NCBI GenBank assembly: GCA_000310025.1
Contig: FN649748.1
Span: forward strand, 2,443,529-2,472,324
Reading direction: 5' to 3'
DNA from: Ectocarpus siliculosus
Lineage: Eukaryota; Sar; Phaeophyceae; Ectocarpales; Ectocarpaceae
DNA length: 28,796 nucleotides
In this document: positions 8,278-16,721 of the stretch, in pieces
Position numbering within the stretch: position 1 is the first letter of the stretch
Layout: every line of letters starts with the position of its first letter
Made by a program: the position numbers and the translations under genes
The notes under the pieces: model-generated
Database searches by the model: none
What the model was told of the DNA's origin: nothing
Seen by the model: the letters and a program-made list of their open reading frames with translations, nothing else

Positions 8278-8746
8278 GAGGCTACTCCTTCCTCTTCCAC
8301 CTCGCGCGCCGGCGGCGGGAGCGGCGCTTTGGGCGGAGGCGTTCTGCACGTCGTCGTTCGCGGAAGCGGCGGTTATTTCGCGAGCCCGTCGTCGGCCAGC
8401 TCCGTCTCCAGGGGGCAGGGCGAGGCGCGCGCGAGAGCTCAAGAAGGTCGTGCTCGCGGAGGAGAGGGGAGGCGCCGCCGCTGGAACGCGCACCGTCGGC
8501 GGGCAGGGGTGGCAGGAGGTGGAGGCCGCCGATGCGTTCCTGCTGGGGAGGGTATCGGTGCTCTCGGCGCGGGAGTTCGACTCGCGGAGGGGGTACTGCG
8601 GCCGGGATCCCGACGTGTACGCTCAGCATTGCAAGTTCAGCTGCCACGGCCCAGGGATCCCCCAACTTGCGGACGGAAAAGTAGGAAGGCAGAGACTGGT
8701 TGCTGTTTGCCGTGCTCAATCTAGGTCTGGAGAATTCCGCTGCTAG
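8278..8746 (+). CDS. Candidate GC-rich exon (unit A)
   Basis: From about 8437 to 8680 almost every third codon position in this plus frame is G or C, which is far stronger than in the flanks and supports coding. The peptide includes LKKVVLAEERGG, then GQGWQEVEAADAFLLGRVS, then SRRGYCGRDPDVYAQHCKFS and CHGPGIPQLADG, before a possible donor AAA|GTAGGA near 8682; otherwise it runs to TAG at 8744. Upstream (7999-8268) another frame (EEERASVGQLYSDLRRDMWAG) appears coding but is cut by TGA and a 10-bp insertion relative to unit B. Family not recognised. Confidence 0.4.
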
Positions 8747-8749
8747 GAA

Positions 8750-10228
8750 CGTGCTTCCTTCTCGAGGTGTTGATGTTTTGCGTGTAGGTGTTGTGGTGTT
8801 CGTTTCGGCGTACATGTTCGTGTGGTCGCCTACGGGGCGTAGATAAGCCTGGAGGAGGCGGGCGATTTGACAGAGGCATTTCGGCAGTGATACCAGTAGC
8901 TGATCCGGCACGATCTTTGAAGAGTAGCCACGTATGAATTGTAATTGTTTCAGTCTACCGTTGCAGGGGTATGTTTGCCGAAGGCTTCAGGACCGCCCTG
9001 TCTTTTTATTTTTTTAATTCTGCCGGTGTCATTTTGCGCTTGCGGTGCCTGCCCGTGGTGGCCTCGTTGAAATTTGTAATGGAAAGGGTGAACTAATCGC
9101 GACAGGGACTGGGAGGGAGACAAACTCGTATCAGCACTTATGTTTTCCTCGGGGTCACCTCATCGTACCATCATGAGACAGGTCAAGGATAATCTTGGAT
9201 CACACGACAGTCACCATTCTTGGCACACAGCGATCATGAATCACCGGCGGCACAACGGTGAAGCCCAGGTCTAGTGGGCGACAGCACGCACGCCCTGCAG
9301 AGGCAGCACGGACATTGCACGCCAGTTCCATCGCAAGCTTGGTCCGTGAGTGCTGTCCACTCAATCTTCGAGCCGCTCGCTTGAAGTATGTACATGCATT
9401 TATTTGGCCTGAATGATTACTTTGGTCGTCATTCTTGTTTACTTGAATGTTTCATGCGACACACTCAGATTGCATTCCTTGTCACACTGCCGACCAAGGG
9501 CCGGAGCAAAACAAAATTACCACAAAATTCTGGCAGCACAACAGTCGGGTAGACTACCTCTGCTACAATCCATGCGCGCAAGCAAAAAGCAAGCCAACGC
9601 CACGTGACCCCTGCGGTGTGGCACGAAATGCAGCATCAACCAGGCACACAAGAAGGAGCCCGCAGGCACGCCTCCCCACAATTAAATTGTTGAGATCGAG
9701 TCAAGAACAGACGCAAGCTGGAACCGCAATGCTCCTCTCGCCGCTACACCCTTCAGCGAGAAGCGAAGCATGAAAAAAAAATACACATTTGCCCGATTTG
9801 CCCGATTGGCCCAAAAAAACAAAACGCAAACCGGGCAACGAGGGAAACAGCCGTTGATCGTGGAAACAATCTAGTTGTACATGGGCTCGAGTTTTTGCCG
9901 TTCATGGGAATACACCATCGGGGATAGGCAACAAGGACCACTAAAGTACGAAGTACATAGTAATCCGTGCCACATCCGTCGAAAGCAAACCCACTAGTGG
10001 ACCCGTGCCATAGCTGTACAACTGTTTCGCTTCCACGGCTTGACAGTACACCGCACTACCTTAGGCGGGCAAAGGGTCGGATGAACCGACACCTCGCTCA
10101 ACGCCTTCGAGAGCAAGATGACTGCCAAGAACAAAAAAAACAACACCAACGATAACCCGCTGCCACTCTAGGTGCCGGCGGAGAAGCCCTGTCCCCCCTC
10201 CCCTCCCCCGGACATCCCGTCACTGCTG
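8750..10228. other. No gene recognised (unit A to coiled-coil gene of B)
   Basis: About 1.5 kb, copied at about 24626-26072. Only short ORFs. B has about 25 extra bases near 24965-24995. Repeated GCCCGATT units lie near 9790-9815. On the minus strand it is downstream of the coiled-coil gene. Confidence 0.4.
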
Positions 10229-11047
10229 TCATCTCCCTCTCCCTCTCCCACCGGCTTCTTCTCCTTCTTTGCCTTGCCCCCGCGTTTTTTCCTCCTGGCC
10301 TTCCTGCCCTTCCCCCCCCCCCTCCTCCTCTTGCGGCGGCCCTGAGGGTTGGCCGCCCGCCTCCTCCTTCTGCTCCCCCTCCTGCTGGGACGGCCCCGAG
10401 AGATTTCCGCCCGCCTCCTCCTCGCGCCCGTCGTCGTCGCCACCCCCGCCTGCCTTGGGTAGCTGCTTGCCGACCTTCCAATGGGCGAAGTGTGAGCCTA
10501 GTTCGGACTCTTTGCCCCACACCCTGGCGGACTCCTCCGCCCTCTCGTTCATCTTGTGCAGGACTTTCGTCAACTGGCGGTCAGGCAAGTTCTTGCTCTG
10601 GACATTCAAGAGGCCAGCTCCGAGGGCGTCCGCGTTGTTCTTGAGGTCGTTGAGCTTTGCCGTGAGGCCCTCCTGGATGTCCTGGATGTCCTGCTGCACC
10701 GTTGCCATCTCGTCAGCCAGCTTGGCTTGCCCCATTTCGAGCTGGCTCTGGAAGACGAGCTTCATCTTCTCCTCTGACGCGGTGATGGCGGCGGCGGTGG
10801 CGATCTCGGCCTCAGTCTGCCACCTCGCCCTCTCCTCCTCGAGCTGGCTCTGGAAGACGAGCTGCATCTTCTTTTCCATCTTCTCCCCTGACGCGGCGAT
10901 GGCGGCGGCGGTGGCAATATCGGCCTCAGTCTGCCACCTCCTCCTCTCCTCCTCGTGGTTGGACACAGCTCCGGCGAACAGCCGCGAACGCCGGCAGAGG
11001 GTCATCACCAGCCAGCAGCAGCTCAGCCCGCTGCACAGCGCCGTCAT
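10229..11047 (-). CDS. Coiled-coil protein, unit B copy, 272 aa
   Basis: The reading frame is intact from an ATG at 11045-11047. The order is: hydrophobic N-terminus (about 3-18) with basic flank; two coiled-coil repeats (32-69 and 70-103); a helical segment (104-198) with VLHKMNERAEESARVWGKE; then a low-complexity Gly/Glu/Asp/Lys tail. Relative to the unit C copy, one extra base next to a run of 11 C's near 10311-10322 shifts the frame of the tail. This copy therefore ends GGRGRGR, while the alternative frame (down to 10168) would give the KKEKKPVGEGEG tail and the end FSAGT seen in unit C. Either this copy carries a frameshift or the homopolymer is miscalled. The 312-bp segment holding a stop in unit C is missing here, leaving the frame open. 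Function is unknown. Confidence 0.6.
   Translation of the reverse strand: MTALCSGLSCCWLVMTLCRRSRLFAGAVSNHEEERRRWQTEADIATAAAIAASGEKMEKKMQLVFQSQLEEERARWQTEAEIATAAAITASEEKMKLVFQSQLEMGQAKLADEMATVQQDIQDIQEGLTAKLNDLKNNADALGAGLLNVQSKNLPDRQLTKVLHKMNERAEESARVWGKESELGSHFAHWKVGKQLPKAGGGGDDDGREEEAGGNLSGPSQQEGEQKEEAGGQPSGPPQEEEGGGEGQEGQEEKTRGQGKEGEEAGGRGRGR
10739..10954 (-). repeat. Intragenic coiled-coil repeats, 2 units
   Basis: Same arrangement as in unit A: one 102-bp and one 114-bp unit, both in frame within the coiled-coil gene. Confidence 0.85.
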
Positions 11048-11073
11048 CGACCAGTCCCTGGATCAGCCGTCAT
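11044..11073 (-). promoter_or_regulatory. uORF overlapping the coiled-coil start codon (unit B)
   Basis: Identical 9-codon uORF ending in the ATGA overlap with the main start. Confidence 0.4.
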
Positions 11074-11304
11074 GAATGTTGAAACAATACGCACACCGGT
11101 GGCAGCAGTATCAAGTCTACAGCAGTAGTCACGGTCGAATATGTAAATGCGCATCGATGAGAGCTCCATAAACAAACGGCGAAACTCATACCGAAACAGC
11201 ATTCGTCCGTACCCAGTTTACGAACACGCTGTGCCACACGTCAACCCACCGAAGGTTATGAGGACATATTTGGCAGCGACGCTGAGAATGAATCAAGCAA
11301 TCGC

Positions 11305-11643
11305 TCATCTGCAGAACAGAAAATACTGTTGAAACGGAACTCCTGTGATGGCAGGTAATCTTCTCCCTGAATGATGGCTGAGCACCGATTTTTCCAAAAT
11401 CGCGGGTAACGTCAACACCAATGGCATGGCTCTCGCCATCCACCCAACCGTTGGGCAAACGCGATGAACTCTGAGCTGACGGGGAAACGTATCGTCCGAA
11501 GAAACGACCTTCCGAAGAAGAACACTGCCATGCACAAAGAACATGACCGAAGCATACCTGACAGGCATGGCAACAGGCACGCTGTAGTTCCACGAACGCC
11601 ACCCTGCCTTCTGGACTAAGAACATGAGGCTCCAGAACCCGAA
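11305..11643 (-). CDS. Candidate 3'-terminal exon(s) of exon-array gene, unit B
   Basis: Same structure as in unit A: 86-bp exon 11558-11643 between a pyrimidine-rich acceptor and a CAG|GTATGC donor, a 249-bp in-frame intron, and a stop at 11305-11307. It is the first plausible exon downstream of the array exon at 12316-12549, although the assembly gap lies between them. Confidence 0.4.
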   Translation of the reverse strand, partial: FGFWSLMFLVQKAGWRSWNYSVPVAMPVRYASVMFFVHGSVLLRKVVSSDDTFPRQLRVHRVCPTVGWMARAMPLVLTLPAILEKSVLSHHSGRRLPAITGVPFQQYFLFCR

Positions 11644-11745
11644 CTGGTATAAAAAAAGGGTGGGGTCGGAGGGGCAGGGAGGGGAAGGGTTAGCTGAGCG
11701 AAAACGCTGCAAAGGAGTGGTGCAGTCCTCGTCTGTCTCTGTCAC

Positions 11746-12315
11746 GAGACGATGCGTGAGTACGTGTTCGACAGCAGTGAGTGCCGGATATGGGCAACGT
11801 CAACCATGTTTACCATGCTCCAGGAATGTCGCCAAGTGCCCCCCCCCCCCCGCCCACCTACCCCAGCCGTTTAAAAAACTGGATATCGCCCCCCAACGAT
11901 ACTTCTCCCCAACCGCTTAAAAGAATCCCCCAAGGGGGGGCGGGGTAAAAAAACCTAGTTATGACCCTCACGNNNNNNNNNNNNNNNNNNNNNNNNNNNN
12001 NNNNNNNNNNNNNNNNNNNNNNNNNNNNNNNNNNNNNNNNNNNNNNNNNNNNNNNNNNNNNNNNNNNNNNNNCGTCTGTTTTTGTCACGAGACGATGCGG
12101 GAGTACGTTTTCGACACCAGTGAGTCCCGGATATGGGCAACCTCACCCATGTTTCCCATGCCCCAGGAAGGTCCCCAAGTGCCCCCCCCCCCCACGCCCA
12201 CCTACCCCAGCCGTTTAAGACACTGGATATCGCCCCCGATCGATACTTCTCCCGAACCGCTGAAAGGAATCGCCGAGGGGGGGGCGGGGTACAAGACGCT
12301 AGTTATGACTCTCAC
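11746..12315. other. Presumed intron with assembly gap (unit B)
   Basis: No gene seen. It contains poly-C runs (about 11837 and 12183), the gap, and two near-copies of the same intron sequence. Both copies carry GTGAGGGTC or GTGAGAGTC on the minus strand, that is, donors of array exons. Confidence 0.5.
11973..12072. other. Assembly gap (100 N)
   Basis: Exactly 100 N, the usual placeholder for a gap of unknown size. The 245 bases left of it (11728-11972) and right of it (12073-12316) are near-duplicates, both ending at the CAC/GTGAG donor of an array exon. Confidence 0.98.
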
Positions 12316-12549
12316 GTGCTGCGTGCTGTTGCGACCGGCGAAACAGACCATCGAGAGGTCCCAGTCGCGCAACATGCGTTGCGTCTGCGACACTCTGATG
12401 AGCTGCTGGAGGGCCGCCCGGCCAGTCTCCGCCAGCAGAGCTCGTTGAACCATCTGGACGAGGTCCAGGGGCTTCATCAACGACAAGCTCGCCACTGCAC
12501 ACGCCCCAGGCTCGTTGCACAAGGGCATGGGACTCGTCTGCTCTATTTC
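12316..12549 (-). CDS. Exon-array gene: phase-0 exon, 78 codons
   Basis: The exon is bounded by acceptor GTGCTACAG and donor CAC|GTGAGAG, the same splice contexts as 1560-1781. It is 234 bp, phase 0/0. The product starts EIEQTSPMPLCNEPGAC, continues AVASLSLMKPLDLVQMVQ and a helical tail (LQQLIRVSQTQRMLRDW), and ends RNSTQH. The core is shared with units A and C and with 13660-13821. About 150 bases of the upstream intron are also similar between these exons, so exon plus intron end moved as one cassette. Confidence 0.55.
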
Positions 12550-12818
12550 CTGTAGCACGTGACGGCATCGGGGGAACATAGCGAATGGGGGTGTGAGAGC
12601 AATAAACACAGGCCACTCGTGTCAACCATATCTCATCATTCACTAGCAGCAGCAGCAGCAGTAGCATGAGCAGCATGGGCAGCATCAATAGCGTAAGCGG
12701 GAGATTTCCGCAAAGTAAACGCCACAGCGAATCAAATCGATAGGTGTGCGACACATGAGCTGCTGGCAGTACACACATATTTGACAACAACAACAATATA
12801 CAAAAAGCGCTTGCTCAC

Positions 12819-12935
12819 CGCCACGCCCAAGAACGGGGGCCATACGCACAAGGCGCCACCGTCATCGAAGGGTGCCATGGTAGCCGGCGAGGTCGGGTGG
12901 CGAGCGGTGCCGACGCTTGCAGGTTCCAGGTCCTG
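12819..12935 (-). CDS. Exon-array gene: phase-0 exon, 39 codons
   Basis: Acceptor GTCTGCAACAG (before 12935) and donor GCG|GTGAGC (after 12819) give a 117-bp phase-0 exon. It reads QDLEPASVGTARHPTSPAT, then MAPFDDGGALCVWPPFLGVA. A paralogous but inverted copy (VGTTRHLTLPAT, then WPPFPGF) lies on the plus strand at about 14209-14313. Confidence 0.5.
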
Positions 12936-13659
12936 CTGTTGCAGACAGACATAGCATAGTAGGTAGGTGCGTGCACCGTCATGGGGGGAGAGGGGTAGAC
13001 TATGTGAGCCAACACTGTTTCGTCGGTGTCACTCATAGCTAGCCGATCATTCGTGAGACACTTGGCAGCAGCACCACCTGCATGAGCACCGGCAGCGTCG
13101 GGAAATGTCTGCAACGCACCGCATTTGAATCGATTCATACCAATCAAGGTGTCTGGCACATATGTGCGTTGTTTTCGTCCCGTTTATTATGGCGACAGTC
13201 CCCCATTTTTCATGGTGAGACGTGTACTACTCTTTTCAGTGTGTGTACCGTACTACACATATTTTCGTACAACTACAACCATCCAGGGCCACACAGGAGG
13301 GGGTAAACACAAGGGCTCTTTTCTTCTTTTCATGTATTTTCGTGCTCCACCTTTCTCCTGCGGTGCGGGCTGAAATATATTTTTATCGCGAGAAGGGTCC
13401 AGCCGTCCCTTTCCCTCGTCAACGGTGCTAACTAACGTCGAAGTTTGGTACTCACAAGAGCTTTTCCACCTGTATTTCGCTTTCACCTGCAAATGTTGTA
13501 CATGTTTTCACCCCAAGGGGATTCAAACTCACGACCATTACGACTAACGGTTTTCGGGTACCACAATAACGGACCACCGGGGCGACCATATACAACAGAA
13601 AAAAATATTTGGAGCAAACACGTTTCACAAGATAGAAAAAAAACATTTCCCACGCTTAC
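12936..13659. other. Presumed intron region between array exons (unit B)
   Basis: No gene supported. Holds a block on the minus strand around 12990-13070 (GACACCGACGAAACAGTG and neighbours) that resembles the intron ends upstream of the 13.8-kb and 12.5-kb exons, so cassette remnants are present. The rest is T- and A-rich. Confidence 0.4.
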
Positions 13660-13821
13660 CGGAAAGCCCAAGGACGGAGACCAAGGGCACGATGGAACAT
13701 GATCCACGCGGAATGCGGCCACGTCGAGCGGTGCCACAGACGACAAGGTCGCAACCGCGCACGCTCCAGGCTCCTGACAAACGGGCGTGCCGTCTGTCAC
13801 AACAACGGTCTCGTCCACAAC
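13660..13821 (-). CDS. Exon-array gene: phase-0 exon, 54 codons
   Basis: Acceptor CGTGCTGCAG (before 13821) and donor CCG|GTAAGC (after 13660) give a 162-bp phase-0 exon. It begins VVDETVVVTDGTPVCQEPGAC, continues AVATLSSVAPLDVAAF and ends PWSPSLGFP. The first half matches the EPGAC exons at 12316-12549 and 1560-1781. The second half matches the W.P..G..P exons at 12819-12935 and 14997-15098. It therefore looks like a hybrid of the two exon types. Confidence 0.55.
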
Positions 13822-13933
13822 CTGCAGCACGTTACGGGAAGTGTGTTTGTGGGCGGGGGGTAGCGAAGGGGGTGTAAGACGGACAAGACTGTTTTGACCG
13901 TGTCAGGCATAGCTGATGATTCATCAGACGCGT

Positions 13934-13963
13934 GGCAGCAGCAGCAGCAGCAGCAGCAGCAGA
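13934..13963 (+). repeat. (CAG)n microsatellite
   Basis: About nine CAG units. On the minus strand this is a CTG run in the intron upstream of the 13.8-kb exon. Shorter runs occupy the same relative place upstream of the 12.5-kb and 12.9-kb exons, so it is part of the duplicated cassette. Confidence 0.85.
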
Positions 13964-14040
13964 AATCGTTTGTAAAGCACCACATTGAACCGATTCATCA
14001 TGTGTGGCAAACGTGCAAGAGACAAAAGAGCATATTTTCC

Positions 14041-14371
14041 AAACGGAGCACTGCCGCCGTTGGCAAAAAAAGATTTAAAAAAACAAAACGGCAAGCCCAA
14101 GAACGGATGCCAAATGCACGATGAAAGAATGCCGCTACGTCCGTGGTGGACGTCGCGGAAGCCGGCAGGGTCGCGTGGGGTGTGGCACCGAGCTTGAAAC
14201 TTCGAAGGGTCGGCACCACTCGCCACCTGACCCTGCCGGCTACCGCGGTGTCCACAACGGACGTAGCGACGATCTTCCATCGCATTTGGCCTCCGTTCCC
14301 GGGCTTCAGAGGTGTTTTTTTTTTCGTTGTTGTGAAATCTTATTGTTGCCAACAGCAGCAGTGTTCCGTTT
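14041..14371. repeat. Palindrome carrying head-to-head array-exon copies
   Basis: Sequence 14041-14200 is an inverted copy of 14208-14371 at roughly 80 percent, centred on CTTCGAAG at about 14203, with essentially no spacer. Each arm carries an exon-like segment: minus strand TLPASATSTTDVAAFFHRAF, plus strand TLPATAVSTTDVATIFHRI followed by WPPFPGF. Both relate to the exon at 12819-12935. The minus-strand arm has lost a good donor and acceptor; the plus-strand arm keeps a possible donor near 14314. These are probably decayed cassettes left by a fold-back rearrangement. Confidence 0.75.
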
Positions 14372-14408
14372 GGGAAAAAGTATTTCAGCTCTCGTACCCG
14401 TCGCTTAA

Positions 14409-14685
14409 GAAACCACACAGCAGTGCTCTCGTTGCTGAACTGTTCCCTCGTCCGCCTTACTCGAAAAAATCTGTTCGCAACGCTTCGCCGATTTGACCAC
14501 GTGCTCCGCTTTCATGACTGCTCCTCTCATTCTCCCTCACCACGAGCACGCACCTACCTACCTATATCTGTCGTCTGCAACAGCTGGACCCCACGCGGTC
14601 AAATCGGCCAAGTGTTGCGGACACTTGTTCGAGTAAGGCGGACAAGGGAGCAGTTCAGCAAAACGAGACCACTTCTGTGTGGTTC
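14409..14685. repeat. Second inverted repeat, about 93-bp arms
   Basis: Arm 14409-14503 matches the reverse complement of 14594-14685 at about 85 percent (GCTGAACTG..CC.T.GTCCGCCTTACTCGAA). The 90-bp spacer holds a plus-strand copy of an array intron end (ACCTACCTAC...CTGCAACAG at about 14561-14586), that is, an inverted cassette fragment. Confidence 0.7.
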
Positions 14686-14692
14686 GGTATAC

Positions 14693-14811
14693 TGTAGGGG
14701 TGCGATATGCAACCGATCGTAACGTGCATGCCACAAATCAGCAACGGCGTACGCCATTTCTAGCCCAAAAGGGACTATCAACATGAGAACCATGGCCATG
14801 CACACACGCAT
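14693..14811 (-). CDS. Possible alternative first exon with signal peptide
   Basis: An ATG at 14809-14811 opens a peptide beginning MRVCMAMVLMLIVPFGLEM, then AYAVADLWHARYDR. This is a credible signal peptide resembling the one at 15.75 kb in its overall pattern (MR..., hydrophobic core, A.A). A donor GTATAC follows at 14692, but the phase would be 2, unlike the phase-0 array exons. This could be an independent first exon, a decayed duplicate, or chance. Confidence 0.3.
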
Positions 14812-14996
14812 CAGCTCTGCCTCATCAATCTGCTACACATTGGCGACCGCACTTTGGCAAAAAATGCAGCAACACTTTTGATCCCCGCTCGGGACGCGCT
14901 ACACTCAGGAAACTCCAGGAAATTCAACGTGCAAAACGCTCCAACCACACAAGACGCTGCCAGCGCAATACCACCATTACAAGATGTCGATCGTAC

Positions 14997-15098
14997 CGGC
15001 CAATCGCCGAAGACCACCGGAGACCAGTGCACGGCTTCCGGCACGATTGGTTCGGGAGGCGCTTCCACCGCCATCGCCGCTCGGGAGCGGACGACACG
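14997..15098 (-). CDS. Exon-array gene: phase-0 exon, 34 codons
   Basis: The exon is bounded by an excellent acceptor (C-rich tract ending CCCGGCAG) and donor CCG|GTACGA. At 102 bp it is phase 0/0 and reads RVVRSRAAMAVEAPPEP followed by IVPEAVHWSPVVFGDWP. The ending W.P..G..P just before the donor recurs in the exons at 12819-12935 (VWPPFLGVA) and 13660-13821 (WSPSLGFP), suggesting a common origin of the 3' halves. It is the first candidate exon after the signal-peptide exon. Confidence 0.5.
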
Positions 15099-15498
15099 CT
15101 GCCGGGAGCCGGGGCGGCGGGGCGGGAAAAGTGTGCACAAATAGGCGCGAGAAGAACAACTGGATGTGGCAGTCGAACGGATCGCTGGTGCTTTGATACA
15201 AAGCACGGCCATGGGGTTGGGCCCTTTGGCTTGAAATCACAGCGGTGTTGATGTATTGTGGTGGTACTCAAAACGCACCTTCTTTTTCCGCATGCCGGAG
15301 ACTCTCCCGAAAGTATAACGCAGGTAAAAACCTCAGGGAGAAAAGATGAGAAACACTTGTCATCCATGCCGCCCCCTCCCCACGCAGAGGCGTTCAACCA
15401 CATGAAATACCAGTTTCCTCGCTCCGTATCAATTTTCGAACCCGCCATTCCCCCCCTTTGCCAATCGATAATGACGTGCGTGTGCATATTTGTAGTAC

Positions 15499-15771
15499 CT
15501 CCAAAACCGGCTCTTTTTCAGGCTGGGTTGCCGTCCAAAACACCTCGGGGGCGGGCTCTGCGGTGCTCTCCTCGAGGATCACCCGGACATCGATGTCGTT
15601 AACGATGATCCGCAGCGCGGCGGGGATGCCCTTGACTACGGTCTTGGCTCGCCGCAGCATCTCCTGGCCCTTGAAGGCGTCCGCCAAAGGCAGCAGCGTG
15701 ATAGCCACCAGTAGAAGCAGCATCGGCCACGCCGGAAACCACCTCATTATTCTCTCGCCTGTGTAGGGCAT
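15499..15771 (-). CDS. Exon-array gene: first exon with signal peptide, 91 codons (unit B)
   Basis: ATG at 15769-15771 (MPYTGERI) with a second in-frame ATG at 15745-15747 (MRWFPAWP); the second gives the more classical signal peptide, with hydrophobic core PMLLLLVAITLLPLADA. The rest of the exon is soluble and helical/strand-like (LRRAKTVVKG, LRIIVNDIDVRVILEE) and ends QPEKEPVLE. Donor GAG|GTACTA at 15498 leaves phase 0, matching every candidate exon downstream. The product is likely secreted or enters the ER. The longer upstream extension of the frame (to 16011) is promoter sequence by comparison with unit A. No domain family recognised. Confidence 0.6.
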
Positions 15772-16721
15772 GAAAGCGGTAGGAGGCGCGGCTTTAGTGA
15801 CTGGCCAATGCACATTTCTTCGTTGCCCACATGTCCCCACCGGAGTTGCCCCACAATCGGCAGCTATGCTGCTTGTTGGAAGCTCTTGGCTAGAGGGAAA
15901 ACCACAGAGTGCCGTGGCGCAAATCCTGTGTCTGGGTCTTGAATAATCTGACTCACACGATCCAAGGAGGGAAAATCGGGTCGGGCAATAAAGCTGTCCC
16001 TTGGAGGCCAAGAGCTTTCACGGCTCACGCGGCGATCTATCTATCTATCTCTCTTTCGAGTGTGACCAGCCTGAGCAGCAGCTGCATGGAGCAAGGGATA
16101 CTCATCTGTGCGTGTACCGTAGCCACAACGAGAGAGAATCCGAGGGTCGACTTGGCTCCAGATCAAACAGCAAGCATGCTTTGTGGGATGATCATGCTCT
16201 TTCCGCCAGCGGCCTTGTGTGCGAGCAGAGCGCATCCACGGCGTGGCCCGTCGCCGTACATGTTGATGGACAAGCACTGCGTATACCGGCAAACTCCAAA
16301 CGCCCGGGCGCGCTCCTCTCCATCGAGTCTATCTGTTGGGTGCGTGCACTTCCCTCCTCCCCTCACAACAGCACAAACAAACACGCACTCCCGTACCTGC
16401 TTCTTGCCCCTCTCGCTTTGCTCCGCTTTCGCTCCTCTCTCGCGCACGATCTTGCTTCTTGTCCTCTCACTCAACAGCAGGATCGATCGGCGGCCGTTCT
16501 CCGAAAAGAGCCAGCAGCCGAGTTACGATCCGTTTGTGCCCTCTTCCAAAACCACCAGCTTTCCCTCTCTCCGCTCAACTTGCGACTCCAGCAAAAAAAG
16601 GCGGGAAGAGATGGGAGTGACACGGGTTCAGTCCTCTACAGGATCCGTCCCGGCTTTCTCTTAACGCTTCCAAGGGGTTTCGAATCTGTTACGCTTCGGC
16701 AGCCGGTAGCATGAAAAGATG

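Larger units (their letters stand above)
1..10535. repeat. Segmental duplication unit A
   Basis: The sequence starting at 1 recurs at 10536 and again at 26440, so this 10.5-kb block is one unit of a tandem segmental duplication. Most of it aligns to unit B at about 97-99 percent by eye. The main differences are a collapsed exon array (1200-2042 here against about 11745-15655 in B) and a solo LTR (4242-4571) where B has a whole element. The left edge is set by the window, so the true unit start is not known. Confidence 0.9.

Noticed and set aside
8282-8911. 209-codon minus-strand ORF (and the 244-codon counterpart at 24020-24754)
   Set aside because: It is Arg/Pro-rich and open because the DNA is GC-rich. 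The plus frame has the strong third-position G/C bias, and the N-termini of the two minus ORFs do not agree between units.
11186-11602. 138-codon minus ORF with CxxC-like pairs (also 651-1118 and 27513-27929)
   Set aside because: The Cys pairs appear only in a frame that does not match the phase-0 upstream exons. Conservation among young duplicates is no evidence; the other frame is preferred.
12316-15771. LRR, TPR or EsV-1-7-type repeats as identity of the array exons
   Set aside because: No leucine-rich or TPR periodicity and too few cysteines; only the one-cassette-one-exon logic is similar.
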